From contig JADNRZ010000015.1 of NCBI GenBank assembly GCA_015501605.1, forward strand, positions 186,001 through 250,000: DNA of 64,000 nucleotides, given 5' to 3'. Position numbers and translations under genes: made by a program. The notes beneath the pieces were generated by a model. That model ran no database searches, was not told where the DNA came from, and worked only from the letters and a program-made list of their open reading frames with translations. Below are positions 11,198-23,706 of this stretch, piece by piece (position 1 is the first letter of the stretch; the number at the start of each line of letters is the position of its first letter). This DNA is from Panaeolus papilionaceus. Taxonomy: Eukaryota; Basidiomycota; Agaricomycetes; Agaricales.

Positions 11198-14081
11198 CTA
11201 GTCAACCTCCATCTTGTCGCCGTTGGTTGAGGATGACAGAGGGATGGCGGCAGCATTCCAGTTTCCTCCCCACCATTTCTTGACGCGTTCTGGGCCGTAT
11301 TCGTCATATTCTGCCCTAGTTACTCCAACCCTGGCGAATTCTGGTGTGCGACTGAAGGCAGCCATGCCCTTCCAGGCATCTAGAGATGGGTTCTCAGCAC
11401 GGACGATGTTTATGGGCGACCCAGGAGGCAGTATTGATTGCAGTATGGAGTGAAGCCTCTCTTTCAGGCCAGGGAAGCGGGAAGCTGAACCAGTCAAAAA
11501 AATATTCTAGTGGTAGCAACTATGTCAGTGAATGTCGGGCAGGGAAACTGGCACCACAGTTACCTGCATGCATTTCGCTCTATCTTCTGGGTAATCCAGT
11601 GTACCAGGCCGGGATCTAGACTCGATAAAGCTTGGGATCAAGTTTTGAATCACTTCTCCAAGTCCAGCAGAATCAACACCAGCCATGCCCGGAGAAAAGA
11701 AAGCCTCGCAGACTCGCCACCGCTCAGTGCTCAGGTGGATTCTGGTACCGCCCTCAATATCGCCTTCTTCGTACACAGGTCGGAAAGCAGAAATGAGTGC
11801 AGATCGTTGTGTTGCGAGAGAGGCATGTGTCTGTTGGTCCGTGAATGTTGGGTCATACGTCAACAACTTTTGTTCAACGGTGTGTAGCTGTGCAAGGTCG
11901 TCCTCTTCATCCGATGATGGTGCAGCAGTATTCTTACGAGGCATAATTAGCATAGAATAGAACAATCGAACATTATGTCAACTCACAATTTTGCGATAAA
12001 TCTGCCAGTCGGCGTCATCAGCACCGAATCTGTCCTCTTCAGGGGCAATAAATATTGAGTTAATGCAAGAATGAGGAATCAAGGGAGCTCACCATCATTT
12101 CCCTTGCGCTTCTTGGCTTTGGGAACACGGTCATCGGCGGCCAGAGAAGCAATGTTTTTCATCCTAGCCTGTGCAGCTGCGCTCTTCCTGTCGTTCAGAG
12201 CTGCTTTCCGACGTACACGATCCTTGATCTTGGACATCAATGTCTAAAAGGAATAACGGGTTGAGAAGTCGTATTAAAGAAAAATAACGGGGTGCAAACC
12301 TCTTGCTCTTGCCTGAGCTTCCGTGACCACCCCCCCAGGTCCGCCTCACGCTCCTCTTCTTCTCGCTTCTCCTCACGCTCCTTCTCCTCCCGTTCTCGCT
12401 CCTTTTCCTTCCTGGCACGGGCGCGAGCGTCAACGTTCGCTTTCATGAGCTTTTGCTTCTTCTTCTCTTTTAATCCTTCTTCGTCCAACTGTAGGAAATA
12501 TCAGTCACAACTACTCGGAATCCAAAATAGCTGGGTCCCTTACATCTGCATCAGGTACGTCGAGTAATGGGAAGGAAGGTTCCTGTATCTGGATCGAGTT
12601 AAACAAAAAATGCAGGTAAAGGAACAATAGAGCATATCCTCACTGGCGCATCATCAGGTTCCCCAGCTTCCCTCTTACGAGCCCTTCTCAGGTCTGTTTC
12701 CAGCTTTTTAATGAGATCGTCGAGAGCAGATTCGTCTTCCAGACCCTCAGATTGAAGTCTGCTCAACCACTCCTTCCGCGGTTCTGTCCCTTTCGAGTCA
12801 CGAAGATTAGTCAAGAGCTGGTAGTCATTTTCTTTCTTTTGGAGCTGCGGAATGATTGTTAGATAAAGTGTATGAGAGATACATCTGTGACCAACCTTTT
12901 CCATTCTGTTCTTAGCCGCAATTTCCTGCAATTTCCTTCCTTGTTCTTTGCGCTTCTCGGCCATACGAGCAAGCTCCTCTTCAGTTTTTTCTTCCGCGAC
13001 GGGCAACGTAAATGGGAATTGAACGACAACTTCAGATTCACGGAGTTTTAAAGGATCTTGCAGTTTTTTCAGAAGGGCTGGAAAGTCGGTGGCCACTTCA
13101 CAGAAATTATGTAGCATCCACTTGATAGAGATTGGTAAGTCGAGTTCGCACTCAAGAATGACGAACGTACGTTGGACTGGGCCGTGGTTACTCGAGTGGG
13201 GAAATTAGGGTACTTCAGCTGAATGAGTTTGAGGATGTAGTCGGATGCTTGTGAAGGGCCCCAAGGTATCCTGTGCTGGAGGTCAGAATTGTTGCATTAG
13301 AGTTAACGTGGAGATAATGACCGTTTGGCTAGACTCAGAATACCCTTCCCTCGAAGGATAGGGATGACTGAAGTGGACGCGGTATTGAAGGATATAACAG
13401 TGCCGTTGGCCTCGAAAGGTTGATTAGCAGGAGGTTGATTATTATGATAGAACGACATGACTCCATCTACGGAATAAGCCAGAGATGGTACTCCGTACAA
13501 CTCGAACATAAGTTCGGAGGTTACTACAGAGAAAATGACTTATGTTAGTATGAACAAAGCATAAAGAGCAAAAGTAAGTACAGGACCGAGAGTGTAACGG
13601 GCTGCATAGACGTTCCGTCATAAGTACAGGGTGCTCGACTGAGTGTGTATCAATTCCAAGATGAATAAAAGCATAGTCGAGTGCATTTTCCTATGTCTCA
13701 AGAGAGTTGCTGTCAGATGAAAATCCAGAGGAATGTCCAAAGAATTGCTGGTGCACACACCAACGCGTCAAAGTTGAGTAGAACATCCCCCTCCCAAGGT
13801 GTCTTTGCCTGACCGCGTGCTCCGCTTTCAGCATCGATAGCCTCGCCGAAAAGAAGTAATGGCTTGTTTGTCTTGCGTTCCTTGTGTTTCGCCACCGAGT
13901 TCAGATTTGTGAAGGGCTCTGCAGATGAACCGAATCCCCAGCGAAAGTTGGTTGAGCCATTGTCAATTATAATGGGAGTTTGTGTGCCGCGATAATTATC
14001 ATACGAAGGTGATTCAGGGGGGATTGTTGGTAGATAACTGGGTGGTAGTCGGACGATGTTTCTAGTCTGTTCGGAGTCCAT
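11198..14081 (-). CDS. ARP5: Actin-related protein 5, INO80 complex subunit
   Basis: There are twelve exons: 14081-13761, 13690-13582, 13523-13322, 13270-13171, 13120-12896, 12844-12644, 12582-12544, 12488-12300, 12243-12093, 12036-11987, 11932-11564 and 11506-11198. They give 754 residues, the usual Arp5 length. The actin fold starts with IIIDNGSTNFRWGF (phosphate loop 1). It is interrupted by the Arp5-specific charged coiled insertion (about 250-520, long runs of Lys, Arg and Glu). It resumes with a second phosphate-loop region and ends in the actin subdomain with IFLTGSASRFPGLKERL. Arp5 docks on the Ino80 ATPase and couples ATP hydrolysis to nucleosome sliding. All eleven introns are GT-AG and every phase closes. 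The last residues are acidic (KMEVD). Confidence 0.95.
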
Positions 14082-14315
14082 GGCAAGGTGGTGATGTTGG
14101 AAGCCTGATCTGAAGCCAAAGTCACCACAAATGCATGGACTGTAATTGCAGTTTACCGACTTTCAAGTTCATGTTCTCACGGCCACGACTCCCACACAAA
14201 GTCGCAGATATTACGAGTCCTTCAATGTGAAAGCACATCGAACGTATATACATAATATCGTAACAAACAAGCGTAAAGATCATTAGGCCACTTTTCCAAC
14301 GTTATTCATTTCTGT

Positions 14316-16391
14316 TCAATTTGCAGACAACTCTTCGCTAGGTTTAATATTCCCCTTGTCGTCCATACGAGCCCTAACGTCGTCGTTATCAGTCATCAAG
14401 GTGTTCAATTTGAACAATAGCGAACTCACAGTGTCTCGTCATTTAGATCTGTCGTTTCTTTGACACGTAAATGGATCATAGGTAAAGCAAACACAAGGCC
14501 AGCTAATAAAAGCACCCAGGTCGAAATGAATATATTCATGAACCTTGGGATGAAAACAAGATGACCATCAGCACAGCGCAACAAATTGCTTTGATGAGCA
14601 GACACGTACGGCAGTTTCACAGCGTCGGCCCTCCAGACACCAGCTGCGCCCGCCGACTGAATAGATTTATCTGTCGATTCGAATCGTTTGATAAGCAGTA
14701 CTACTCCATATCGATAGATAAAACTCACATAATCCTGCGAAGTGTGCCAATTTTCCAGGGTCATTCGACATGGCACCCATAATCCAGTACACGGTAATTT
14801 GCCACTTCGCATCGAGAAGGCCACAGAAAATATACAACCATACTTTTGCCGCGTATCCCGAATCTTTGAAGTCAATTTTCGAAGCCTCAGGGGGGACAGA
14901 TTCGCGAGTATAGTCCCTTGAAAGCCCCTTAGAGGTGTCCCGGAAGCCGTACAGAAGACTTGACTCACCTCTGGTAGAAGTAGGCCCAAATGTGCACGAT
15001 CCACACCATCAAAAACAAGATAGTCCAGCCACTAAAGGCCCTGACTCTTCGCTTGAGCTTTTTAGAATCAAGCAACAGCCCAATGATGAGGGATCCTGCA
15101 ATTTGAGACGTCCAGTACACCAGGTTGTTAAGCGCCCGGGTTCGAATGTTGAACAGAGCACCATTGTAATCGTTGAATTCTTTCAGATAAATAGATACAT
15201 AAGCACAACACGGCAGATAAGTGTATCGCAACTTACGCCAAGTATAGAACCAGTTGGAGGCAAAGAACATAGGGAAGAGAAGCAAGACCATAGGGTCTGT
15301 CTTCACTGTCACCCATAGACCATAAAGTTCCACCTTCCAAGACGGGTGACGAGGAGTAGTTACCTTCGTGCCGTCTGTGCGAATCATCTTGTCGGGGCTA
15401 ACCATGAAAATAGGGATGGTGACGCCGATAAGAGTGAGGATAAGGAAGGCGATCTGAGGAATGAGAGTTCAGACCTTATCCCATCACTGGTTATTTAATT
15501 GTAACATACATATGTTCCATTTCCGACAGAGTTTGCCTATCAAATGAACGCCAGTCAACATCAAGGGACGGATTCAGACATTGAGGTGCCAGAAATTGAC
15601 ATACCTCGCTCTTAAAATTCAAACCGAACGACACAGCAGCACCAACAACACCTCCGAGATTAAAGATGGACCAGAAAATACCGATAAATCTTCCCTTCTG
15701 TATCTCTGTAGGATACGAGAGCATCAAGGAACCCTGCGCAGTCCATAGCAGACCCGCACAGATGCCGAGTACCGCCCCAGCAGCAATGACGAAGGCAGAC
15801 GATTTTGGATGGATATTTAGGGCACTTCCAAGTCTTAGATAGGTATCACGAAGTCGAAGGATGGTAAACGTACAGATATGACCCAACATACAAGGCATAG
15901 CCCGTGGTGCCGAGGAGAAGCGTAAGGCGCGCTCCTAGTTTATTGTTGATCGAACTGAATCAAAGGAGCATACATATCAGACGCAGGGTAAGAGAATAAT
16001 GATGACAATAAAATCATACCCAGCAAAGAACGCTGAGAAAGCGAAAGTTGCATAGACAGCAGCGTTCGAGTTTGCGCTCGTGGTGGAATCCACCTGTCCA
16101 CCACCCCCTAAACCATTAAGGGCGTTGAAGAGACCAGGGCACATAAAGCAAACAAATCCAAGCATCGTGACCTGTACATAGGTGCGGCCGATAATTCAAT
16201 TAATCCCCAACATACACCACAGAAGAGCTCGAAGGGTGATATATTCTTACCTGGGTGACAGGGTGCGAATACAACCCAGCCACACCGGCTGGTCTTTCGT
16301 AAACGGGTTGCGCTAGCGATTCATTGCTCGTTCCGCTGGCATATCCTACCTCCTTCTCGTTTGGATCGGATGTGTGATTGGAAGTAGCCAT
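14316..16391 (-). CDS. UNC93-like (DUF895) MFS transporter A, shortened C terminus
   Basis: There are eleven exons: 16391-16251, 16171-16020, 15954-15874, 15824-15605, 15536-15510, 15453-15237, 15179-14969, 14916-14729, 14670-14610, 14543-14430 and 14373-14316, giving 489 residues. It is a multi-pass membrane protein of the UNC93-like branch of the major facilitator superfamily. Family traits include the GLGGGGQVD loop, WTAQGSLMLSYPTE and NWFYTWQ segments. The transported substrate of fungal members is unknown. It is clearly paralogous to the gene at 21698-23706, with the same intron order. After ETL, where paralog B continues into a hydrophobic stretch of about 18 residues, this copy splices straight into ARMDDKGN. 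Reading through that intron meets a stop at once. The last membrane segment is therefore missing. Confidence 0.88.
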
Positions 16392-17117
16392 ACGTCTCCA
16401 GATGCGAGGACTTTGCTAAAAACTGTGTGGAGTCTAGTTCAAAGTATGGCAGACTCAAAACTGGGGGGTAAGAGGCAGGACGAAGCAGAGGATCGAGGAA
16501 AGCGATCTAGCTGGCAAAAAAAGAGGATCAACTAGCTTTATATATGTGCCCGAATGATGCCTTCTTACGAACCCATTCATCTCACTTCGAGACGCTTTTG
16601 GAGCAATAGTTTGCAGCAGAAAGACTCCAGGCTCTGAACCAGCTCGAAACCTGGACATCATTCAACTGGCAACTCATGTGCGCTATTCGGAGTTGTCACT
16701 GATCTCGTGGTTCGAGGCCAATACCAAGATGTGCATCAAGATAGGATACGTCTAATAATATCTGTGGTACTGTAGTGAGCACGAGAAGTATGTCGAGTTG
16801 AAGAGAAGAATTTGCATGTAATGTTTTTGACAGTTGATGCACATGGTCCGTCATCGGCTTATCTCCAAGAGTGTTCAACATGCCATGTCGTGTGTGAATA
16901 TAGGTCGTCTGACTCGCGCTCAGAACCCGACACCTGACATTCACTCTTCTTTTCCAACGAAAATAAAGTATGAATTTAAATCCAGTCGGGACAACATTGT
17001 AACAGATCATAGGGATAAGAGAGCGATAAGGACAAGAAAGCTGGCTATGAGCTAATAAGCATGAACAACAAAAGATAGGTGAATTGAGTTGCGCTCTCAA
17101 GAACAGTCTCCCTTGGT
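16392..17117. other. Intergenic region upstream of transporter A
   Basis: A stretch of 726 bp lies between the transporter A start codon and the CHO2 3' end. It presumably holds the transporter A promoter. A TATATATG run is present near 16540. I see no gene here. Confidence 0.45.
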
Positions 17118-20100
17118 CTATCCAACACTTTTCCGTTCTTCAAATACCCCTTTAGAACCTGTCTGTGAAGTCGTTGAGTTGTTCCCTAACAATTCTTTTG
17201 ATACTAAAATCCGTCTTGCCAACGCTGACAAGTTGGCGTCTGCGACCACAACCTCTGGTGACACTTCCACGCCAAATACCTGTTTGACTGCTGCACATAT
17301 GCGCTTTGCCTGTCGTTCATTCCAGAAATTGAAATCGTCTGGGTTTTGAATTTCTTGACCGGAATCAGCGTCGACGATTGCTGGCTCTGATGGTATACTC
17401 TGAGAATCTGAAATGACGTCTAGGTCATCATCATCATCAGGGCTGGGAGGGTTCTTGACGTAGGTGTAGTCAGATGAAGAAACAGAATGTGACATGGGGT
17501 GGGATGTGGGCTTGCAAGAGGCGGGAATTAAAGAAGGGTCGGAATCGAGACAGAGAGGAACGATCTTCATCAACGATTTGCGGATGGAGGGGAAGTTGAT
17601 CTCAGTTGGGCGATCGACTGCAGCCCGAACGTGTTAGCATTCTGATATCAGTCCCCAACAGCAATGACTAACCATAAATTTCAAGTGGCCCATCCATACT
17701 CATCACGTTATATTTGCCATCATGGTGATAACGAACCTGTACCAGGGTCAGCCAGCTGAGTAGAATCGTAAAACGAACACTCTAACCTCATAACGACCCG
17801 CGAGCCATGGGAGAGTGTTGCCTTTGAATGTGATTGTGCCCTTCTCAGCATCCAGAGGGGGCATCCGTATCAGACCCACTGGGACATCGCCATCCCATTC
17901 CTCGTCATGAACAGGAAGCCACATGCCCATGGACGAGGTCTTTGTAACTTGCTTAGATTTATTGGCTCCGACCTTTGTCAAAGAGTTAACTCTATTGCAA
18001 TCAGCCGATGTAACATGAAACCAACTTACCCTGTAGATACCAATCCAATCTTTTCTAGAGTGCTTGTAGGGTGCCTGCCATTTAATTGTAATCGGTTCGC
18101 CCAGATGGAATGCCAGTTTATTGGTAGATTTGCTGGGAACAACCGAAACGCGATACTTGGTTGTGTCATATGAAGATAGGTCGTGAGCAACACGACTGAG
18201 ATGAAGGATATGCGAATCAGTGATTGTATAAACGATCGCAATGTTCGACATACGTGATAACTAGCTTCTCTCTGGACTGCTGAAGCAGAATCTTTGTTTC
18301 CTGAACAACCTCTGAAATCCGAGGAGCGGCTATCCAAGAACCAGAGTTAGTTGGATATGAACAAAGGGATCGGGACACCTACATCGGGCCAGGAATTCTT
18401 CTACGGCGTCAGCGGTTTCTTCGTAAACCTTGTCGAGTGTCCCCTTGACCTCCCGAGCAACACGCTTGAGCTCTGGGGCATGCTTGCCCGCACGGCTTTC
18501 CAGGATCTTTGCATTCTTGCTGGCAACGCTCTTCATGACTTTTACGAAACCAGCCTCTTTGCGAAGGCTCCCACCATATAGTTTTTGCATGTGAGGCCTA
18601 ATAAGACGAAGATTAGTTGTGAAAATATTTTTTAATCATGATGTCTTACTGTTCAACACTGTTCAAGAACCACCAGTTGGCCAGATGACGGATGACAGCG
18701 AGGGCAAGGACAAGTTTACTACCACTAATAAGTGCAAGACCGAAGTAGGCTGCGCCACCCATGGCCTCTGGGTTATTCAAATACCTGTTGACAGTCATTA
18801 GAATAACGAAAATGTTCGCGTATCGAAATACACATGCCGGTAGATGCCTGTATATTCAAGGTGTTGAGGAAATTCTTCCATGAAGAAGTCCCCAAAGAAC
18901 CAGCCAAAAACCCCCAGGACCTCATAAGATTCCATAGTAGCCCATATGTGTAATCCGATGAGGAGCTAGAAAGTAACTTAGACGATTCCTACGATTGAAA
19001 TAAACAAAGGGAGCATACAGCACCAAGGGTGTGACGGAGAAGCTCGTTTCCGACCGTCCAATTAAATGGAAACTCGTAAGACTTCCATACAACACCAACG
19101 CAGGAGACTGAAAACATAGGTATTGGCATGGCACAAGACATTGTGAATTCCGAAAACGTACCATAGGTCATACACATGCTCAAGTTGTATATGGCCTTCC
19201 AATTCGTGAATGCCTCCATAATAGCACTCTCACCAGCATCCCCTGCATAATGATAATTCGCAAGATAGTGTCGAACTAGAAACTTGTTCTGACTCTGGGC
19301 TTTGAGAAGTAGACCAAGACCGAAGTAGTGAACTAGGCACCAAGTTGTTGCGTGAAGGAAATGGAGCACGAGCGACATTCTTTCAGAGACAGCTGGCAGA
19401 ACGGCTAGGAAAGTGCCATAGAGGATGAGAAGAACCAACATAACATCGTTAGCACTGGATACCTTTTGTTAGAATGAATCTTCCGATAGGCAACAAATAA
19501 GACGAACCGAAGGATATCAACATTTCGGAAGACGATTGGGTCTCGTCGGAAGTATTTGTTCAACAAGTCGTGCTGTGAGATTGGTTTCCGCTGACAAGTG
19601 TCAGCACCACCAGAGTGCGAGCTGCTGTGCGAGGATTTGAGGGAAGTGGTAACACGGACGGGCTCCGCGTCCCCGATTGACGAAATGTTGCTGTCTATGG
19701 ATAAGTTTACTTGGTGCCGGTTGACTTTACCCTTCTTGAAGACGTCCTTCTTGACCTTGCCGTTAGATGTGCCGTGCTCTTCAACCTCGTATTCGCATTC
19801 CGTTTCGAACTCGGTTTCGGTGGCGGTTTCACCCTCAGTCACAGCTGGAGTTGATAGAAGATCCGCAGATGTTTTCGGAACATTACCATTTTCGGTAATG
19901 GCGCTGGGGATGCTTCCATTGGGGAAAATAGGGGTGCGCTTAGCGATTGTCTTGCGTTGGCCGTATAGCCGTTCGATATCTATCGCGATAAGATATCAGG
20001 CCACGCGATTGGAAATTCAACGTAAAATAAATACGTACGAGGGTTTTCGAAAAGAACCAAAAAGGCAAATTGCGCAGCATGGGCGATGAGACTGACAAAC

Positions 20101-21235
20101 AGAACTGCGTAGCTTCCAGAGATAAGGGAGAGGCCATAATAACCGGCATAACCTACGACAATGGGTCAGATACTTTTATAGTTAACAATGAAGGGACTTG
20201 CCAACTGAATACATGGGGTGCGGAGCTAATTCGAATACACCATCGAATACCAAGGCGCCGCGTTGGAAAAAACAATCACCCCAGTACCAACCGTAATCTT
20301 TCACAACGTTGTGCGCCTCCGTTTTTACCCAGAGATTAAACGCAATGAGGACGATACCTCCTAACCATCTGATGGAACCACGTAAAATAACGACTGGCAT
20401 TTTTACAAAGAACCTTACCTCATAACGTGGATTGTTACCGAAAGGTCTTCAGGGACACGGAAACACGAGAATGCGAACATACAATAGGACAGGAAATCGC
20501 TGAAGGATGGCATAAGCACAAGCTTCAAGATTCGAGAGACAGCACCTACTTGACGAGAATTACATCTACCAATTGGCGAAACAGAAGCCATGTATTGTAT
20601 TCCAAGGGAAGGTCCTAGGGGGACATTATCATGAGCAAGGTGGATTACACGGATGCATAGATACATACGTCGAAAGAATAATCTTTGCCCATTTTATCTG
20701 CGAGCTGTTTGCGAATCCAATTCCTGACTTCAGGACGCTGTTCGGCATCGAGCCAACCATTCTTTTGCACAAGCCTGACAATCCATTTTTTCTTACTCTG
20801 TTTTGTCAAAACCCATCCAAGACCAGCATCATAAGCAGCACGCCAGAATGCAAAGTAGAGGAAGAAGAAAACTTGGGAAGCTCTGCGCGACAACCAAAAG
20901 AACAAGAGAATTTGCGAGCCCAATAAGCAGAGGTTAAGCAAGTCTAAGTGACTTTTTGGGTATTTGGGATTGAGTATAGTTGTTACGACGTCATGCGTTG
21001 TGGGAACACGAAAGACTGGCAAGAATGGAGACGAGGTTGAGATTTAATAACTGCAAAGTCCTATAAATACCGCACCTTCTCCTCCAGGCGTTTTGCCCCA
21101 CACGACTTCCTCTTTCGCGCTATCATTCGGCTCGGTAGAGGTGAGGTCGCTTGAGGGAGAATTTTTTAAAACATTCTCAATGGTAGATGCGGTTGCGGCC
21201 TTTCGCTGGCGCAAGGACGCTTCTGGAGCTGGCAT
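17118..21235 (-). CDS. CHO2: Phosphatidylethanolamine N-methyltransferase
   Basis: There are seventeen exons: 21235-21076, 21015-20669, 20614-20550, 20499-20419, 20368-20202, 20152-20039, 19979-19508, 19454-19162, 19107-19019, 18965-18838, 18784-18650, 18597-18383, 18329-18254, 18195-18030, 17972-17787, 17736-17673 and 17617-17118, giving 1085 residues. It catalyses the first AdoMet-dependent methylation of phosphatidylethanolamine on the way to phosphatidylcholine, in the ER membrane. The two repeated methyltransferase/membrane units are visible through [18 protein letters not shown] (first) and [18 protein letters not shown] (second). They are separated by an acidic linker. A soluble C-terminal domain with KDWIGIYR and [14 protein letters not shown] follows. 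Introns at 20201-20153 (GCAAGT) and 18837-18785 (GCATGT) are GC-AG; both restore highly conserved stretches. The C-terminal ~150 residues are disordered and acidic. Confidence 0.95.
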
Positions 21236-21697
21236 ACTCACCTTCAGAGATGAAAGTATGTACTCGTGGCGAAGTTAACAGTAGAAATGGGCACGCAATT
21301 GTCAGGATATTATTCCTATGGCTGAAATCACGTGATCTCTCATTCCCACAATCTGTTCTGCCCCGTTTTTCGGTCCGACATCCGAGTCTCACAAAGGTAG
21401 CATTCTTCCAACTTGAAAATATCCAATCAAATAGAATGTGCTGGCACCAATTTGTTCTAGAGTTGAGACTATAAAGTATACAAGCTCTGTCGTTATATTT
21501 AGAAAGTCGAGGGTTAGGAGAGATTGAATTATTCCAACTCTCTCTCCCTTACATGGGTTCAAGTGACTGACAAAGATTCATTCACAATTAAATAAAATGT
21601 TTTATATAACAATCACCCATGTCCGTGTAATTACAATTACATTCAAAGTGCGAAAGGAGAGAAGTCGTAAGAGCAGAATATACAAACGTTATCATAA
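21236..21697. other. Intergenic region between CHO2 start and transporter B end
   Basis: About 460 bp presumably contains the CHO2 promoter and transporter B 3' UTR. No inositol/choline response element could be assigned with confidence by eye. Confidence 0.4.
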
Positions 21698-23706
21698 TCA
21701 ATTGACGCCCAAACTATCTCGGGGCTCACGATCGTGGACGGCCTCCTTAATATGCCCTGAATCGTCCATGCGGAGACTAGAAATTTGTGTCAGTAAGACT
21801 ACCGCGAAATAGGTTGCATAGACGAACAGGGTCTCGTCAGCTAGCTCGGTGTGGTTCTTGACACGCAGGTGTATCATTGGAAGGGCGAAGATCAAGCCAG
21901 CGACCAGCAATGTCCATGTCGAAAGGAACATGTTCATGAATCTAGAGACAATCAGAGACGTGCAGAATGAACAAAAGATATAACAGCTTACGGGGTCTTA
22001 ACACCGTCGGCCCTCCAAGAACCTGCTCCACCAGCTGATTGAATAGATTTGTCTGGGTTTGCATCAATGTTAGGACGTCCGCCTTTCAACAGAGCATAAC
22101 CGGTACTCACAAAAGCCAGCAAAGTGAGCAAGCTTCGATGGGTCGTTCGACATGGCTCCCATAATCCAATATGACATCGTTTGCCACATGGCATCAAGGA
22201 GTCCACAGAATATGTAGACCATAATACGTCCAGCATAACCTTTGTCAAAGATGTCCATCTTTTCTGTACCTTCAGGAAACGAGGCCCGGGTGTATTGTCT
22301 GATAGCAAGGTCTCGATTCAAATCATTGTCGACGAGGACAACGTAGAATTACTCACCTTTGATAGAAAAAGGCCCAGATGTGTACGACAAATACCATCAC
22401 GAACAGGACTACCCATCCAGAAAAGGCACGACCGCGGCGAGAAATAGAAGACCGGTCCAGTAGCATCCCGATTGCAATGGAGCCAATCATCTGAGAAAGC
22501 CAGTAGACTAGATTGTTCAGAGAACGTGCTCGAATGTTGAAAATGGCATCGTTGAATTCATTGAATTCTGGATTATAGATATAGTGAGTGTTGGCATATG
22601 ATTCGACAAGTCGACTCACGCCAGGCATAGAACCAGTTCGACGCGAAAAACATGGGGAAAAGCAAGACTATCATAGGATCAGTCCTCAGCGTAACCCAAA
22701 GGCCATAGAGTTCAATTTTCCAAGAGGGGTGTCGGACCGTTGCGACGCGTGTACCATCAGTTCGAATGATATTTTCAGGCGCAACCATGATCATGGGAAT
22801 GCACACTCCGATAAGTGTTAGAATCAGGAATCCAATCTATACATGGCTCATATCAGCCTGGTGAACACTAGTAGTCAAAGATTTGCTCACATATGTTCCA
22901 TTCGAAACTAATGCAAGCTTATTGTCAATCATTACCGTAAAATTTCGAATGGATCTTGCGCTCACCAGAGTTAGACGTAGATTTGAAGTTCTGTCCAAGA
23001 GATACGGCAGCGCCGACAACGGCGCCAAGATTGAATATACACCAGAACAGACCAATAAACTTTCCTTTCTGAGCCTCCGTTGGGTATGCAAGCATCATAG
23101 AGCCTTGAGCTGTCCAAAGGAGACCGGCACAGGCACCAAGAATAGCACCCGCGGTTAGTAAGAAAGCGCCCGCGTGAGGATGAATGTTCAAGGCCCTGAA
23201 AGAAAATTTTAGCGTAGCTAGAACCTGATCTGAGATATATACTGCTTACAAGTATCCCGCAACATAAAGGGAGTACCCAGTCGTTCCCAAAAGAAGGGTG
23301 AATTTTGAGCCGAGGCGGTTGTTGATTGACCTTCATCACCTGTTAGCGCCAGGTTTCTCACGGCGGACTTTCTTGTGCTCACCCAGCAAAAAAGGCAAAG
23401 AACGCGAATGTTCCGTATAAAATGGCGTTTGCATTAGCACTGACTGTAGCGTCAACCTGACCTCCTCCACCGAGTCCGTTCAGAGCGTTGAATAGACCTA
23501 TGAATAGCTTGAGTATCAAGCTCGTCTCAAAGGACATTGCGAAATTACGAACCAGGACCCATAAAGCAAACCAATCCCAGCATGCATGTCTGTGTTACGG
23601 GATGAGAGTATATCCCTCTCAAACCCTTTGGGCGTTCGTATACTTGTACTCCAGTACCAGATCCACTGATGCTGGTACCGGTTTGGGAACTCTTTTCCGG
23701 ATCCAT
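21698..23706 (-). CDS. UNC93-like (DUF895) MFS transporter B
   Basis: There are ten exons: 23706-23553, 23497-23383, 23330-23250, 23195-22966, 22907-22891, 22836-22620, 22567-22357, 22298-22111, 22052-21992 and 21941-21698, giving 505 residues. It belongs to the same family as the gene at 14316-16391, and intron positions match except that the first intron of A is absent here. Shared blocks include YERPKGLRGIYSHPVTQ, GLGGGGQVDA and LLWTAQGSMMLAYPTE. The final exon encodes FVYATYFAVVLLTQISSL, a complete terminal membrane segment that paralog A lacks. Exon 5 is only 17 nt. At exon 8 the acceptor at 22300-22299 was chosen because it gives RQYTRAS, matching RDYTRES of the paralog. Substrate unknown. 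Confidence 0.88.

Noticed and set aside
18031..18251. Unspliced read-through of the CHO2 C-terminal exons as one ORF
   Set aside because: The frame is open by chance through the 57-nt intron; splicing restores the conserved IYRVGANKS segment, and upstream joins require the spliced model.
22052..22308. ORF on the minus strand in transporter B (LSDNTPGPRFLK...)
   Set aside because: It arises if the exon 8 acceptor is placed at an earlier CGAG. The later acceptor gives a frame matching paralog A over the whole exon.
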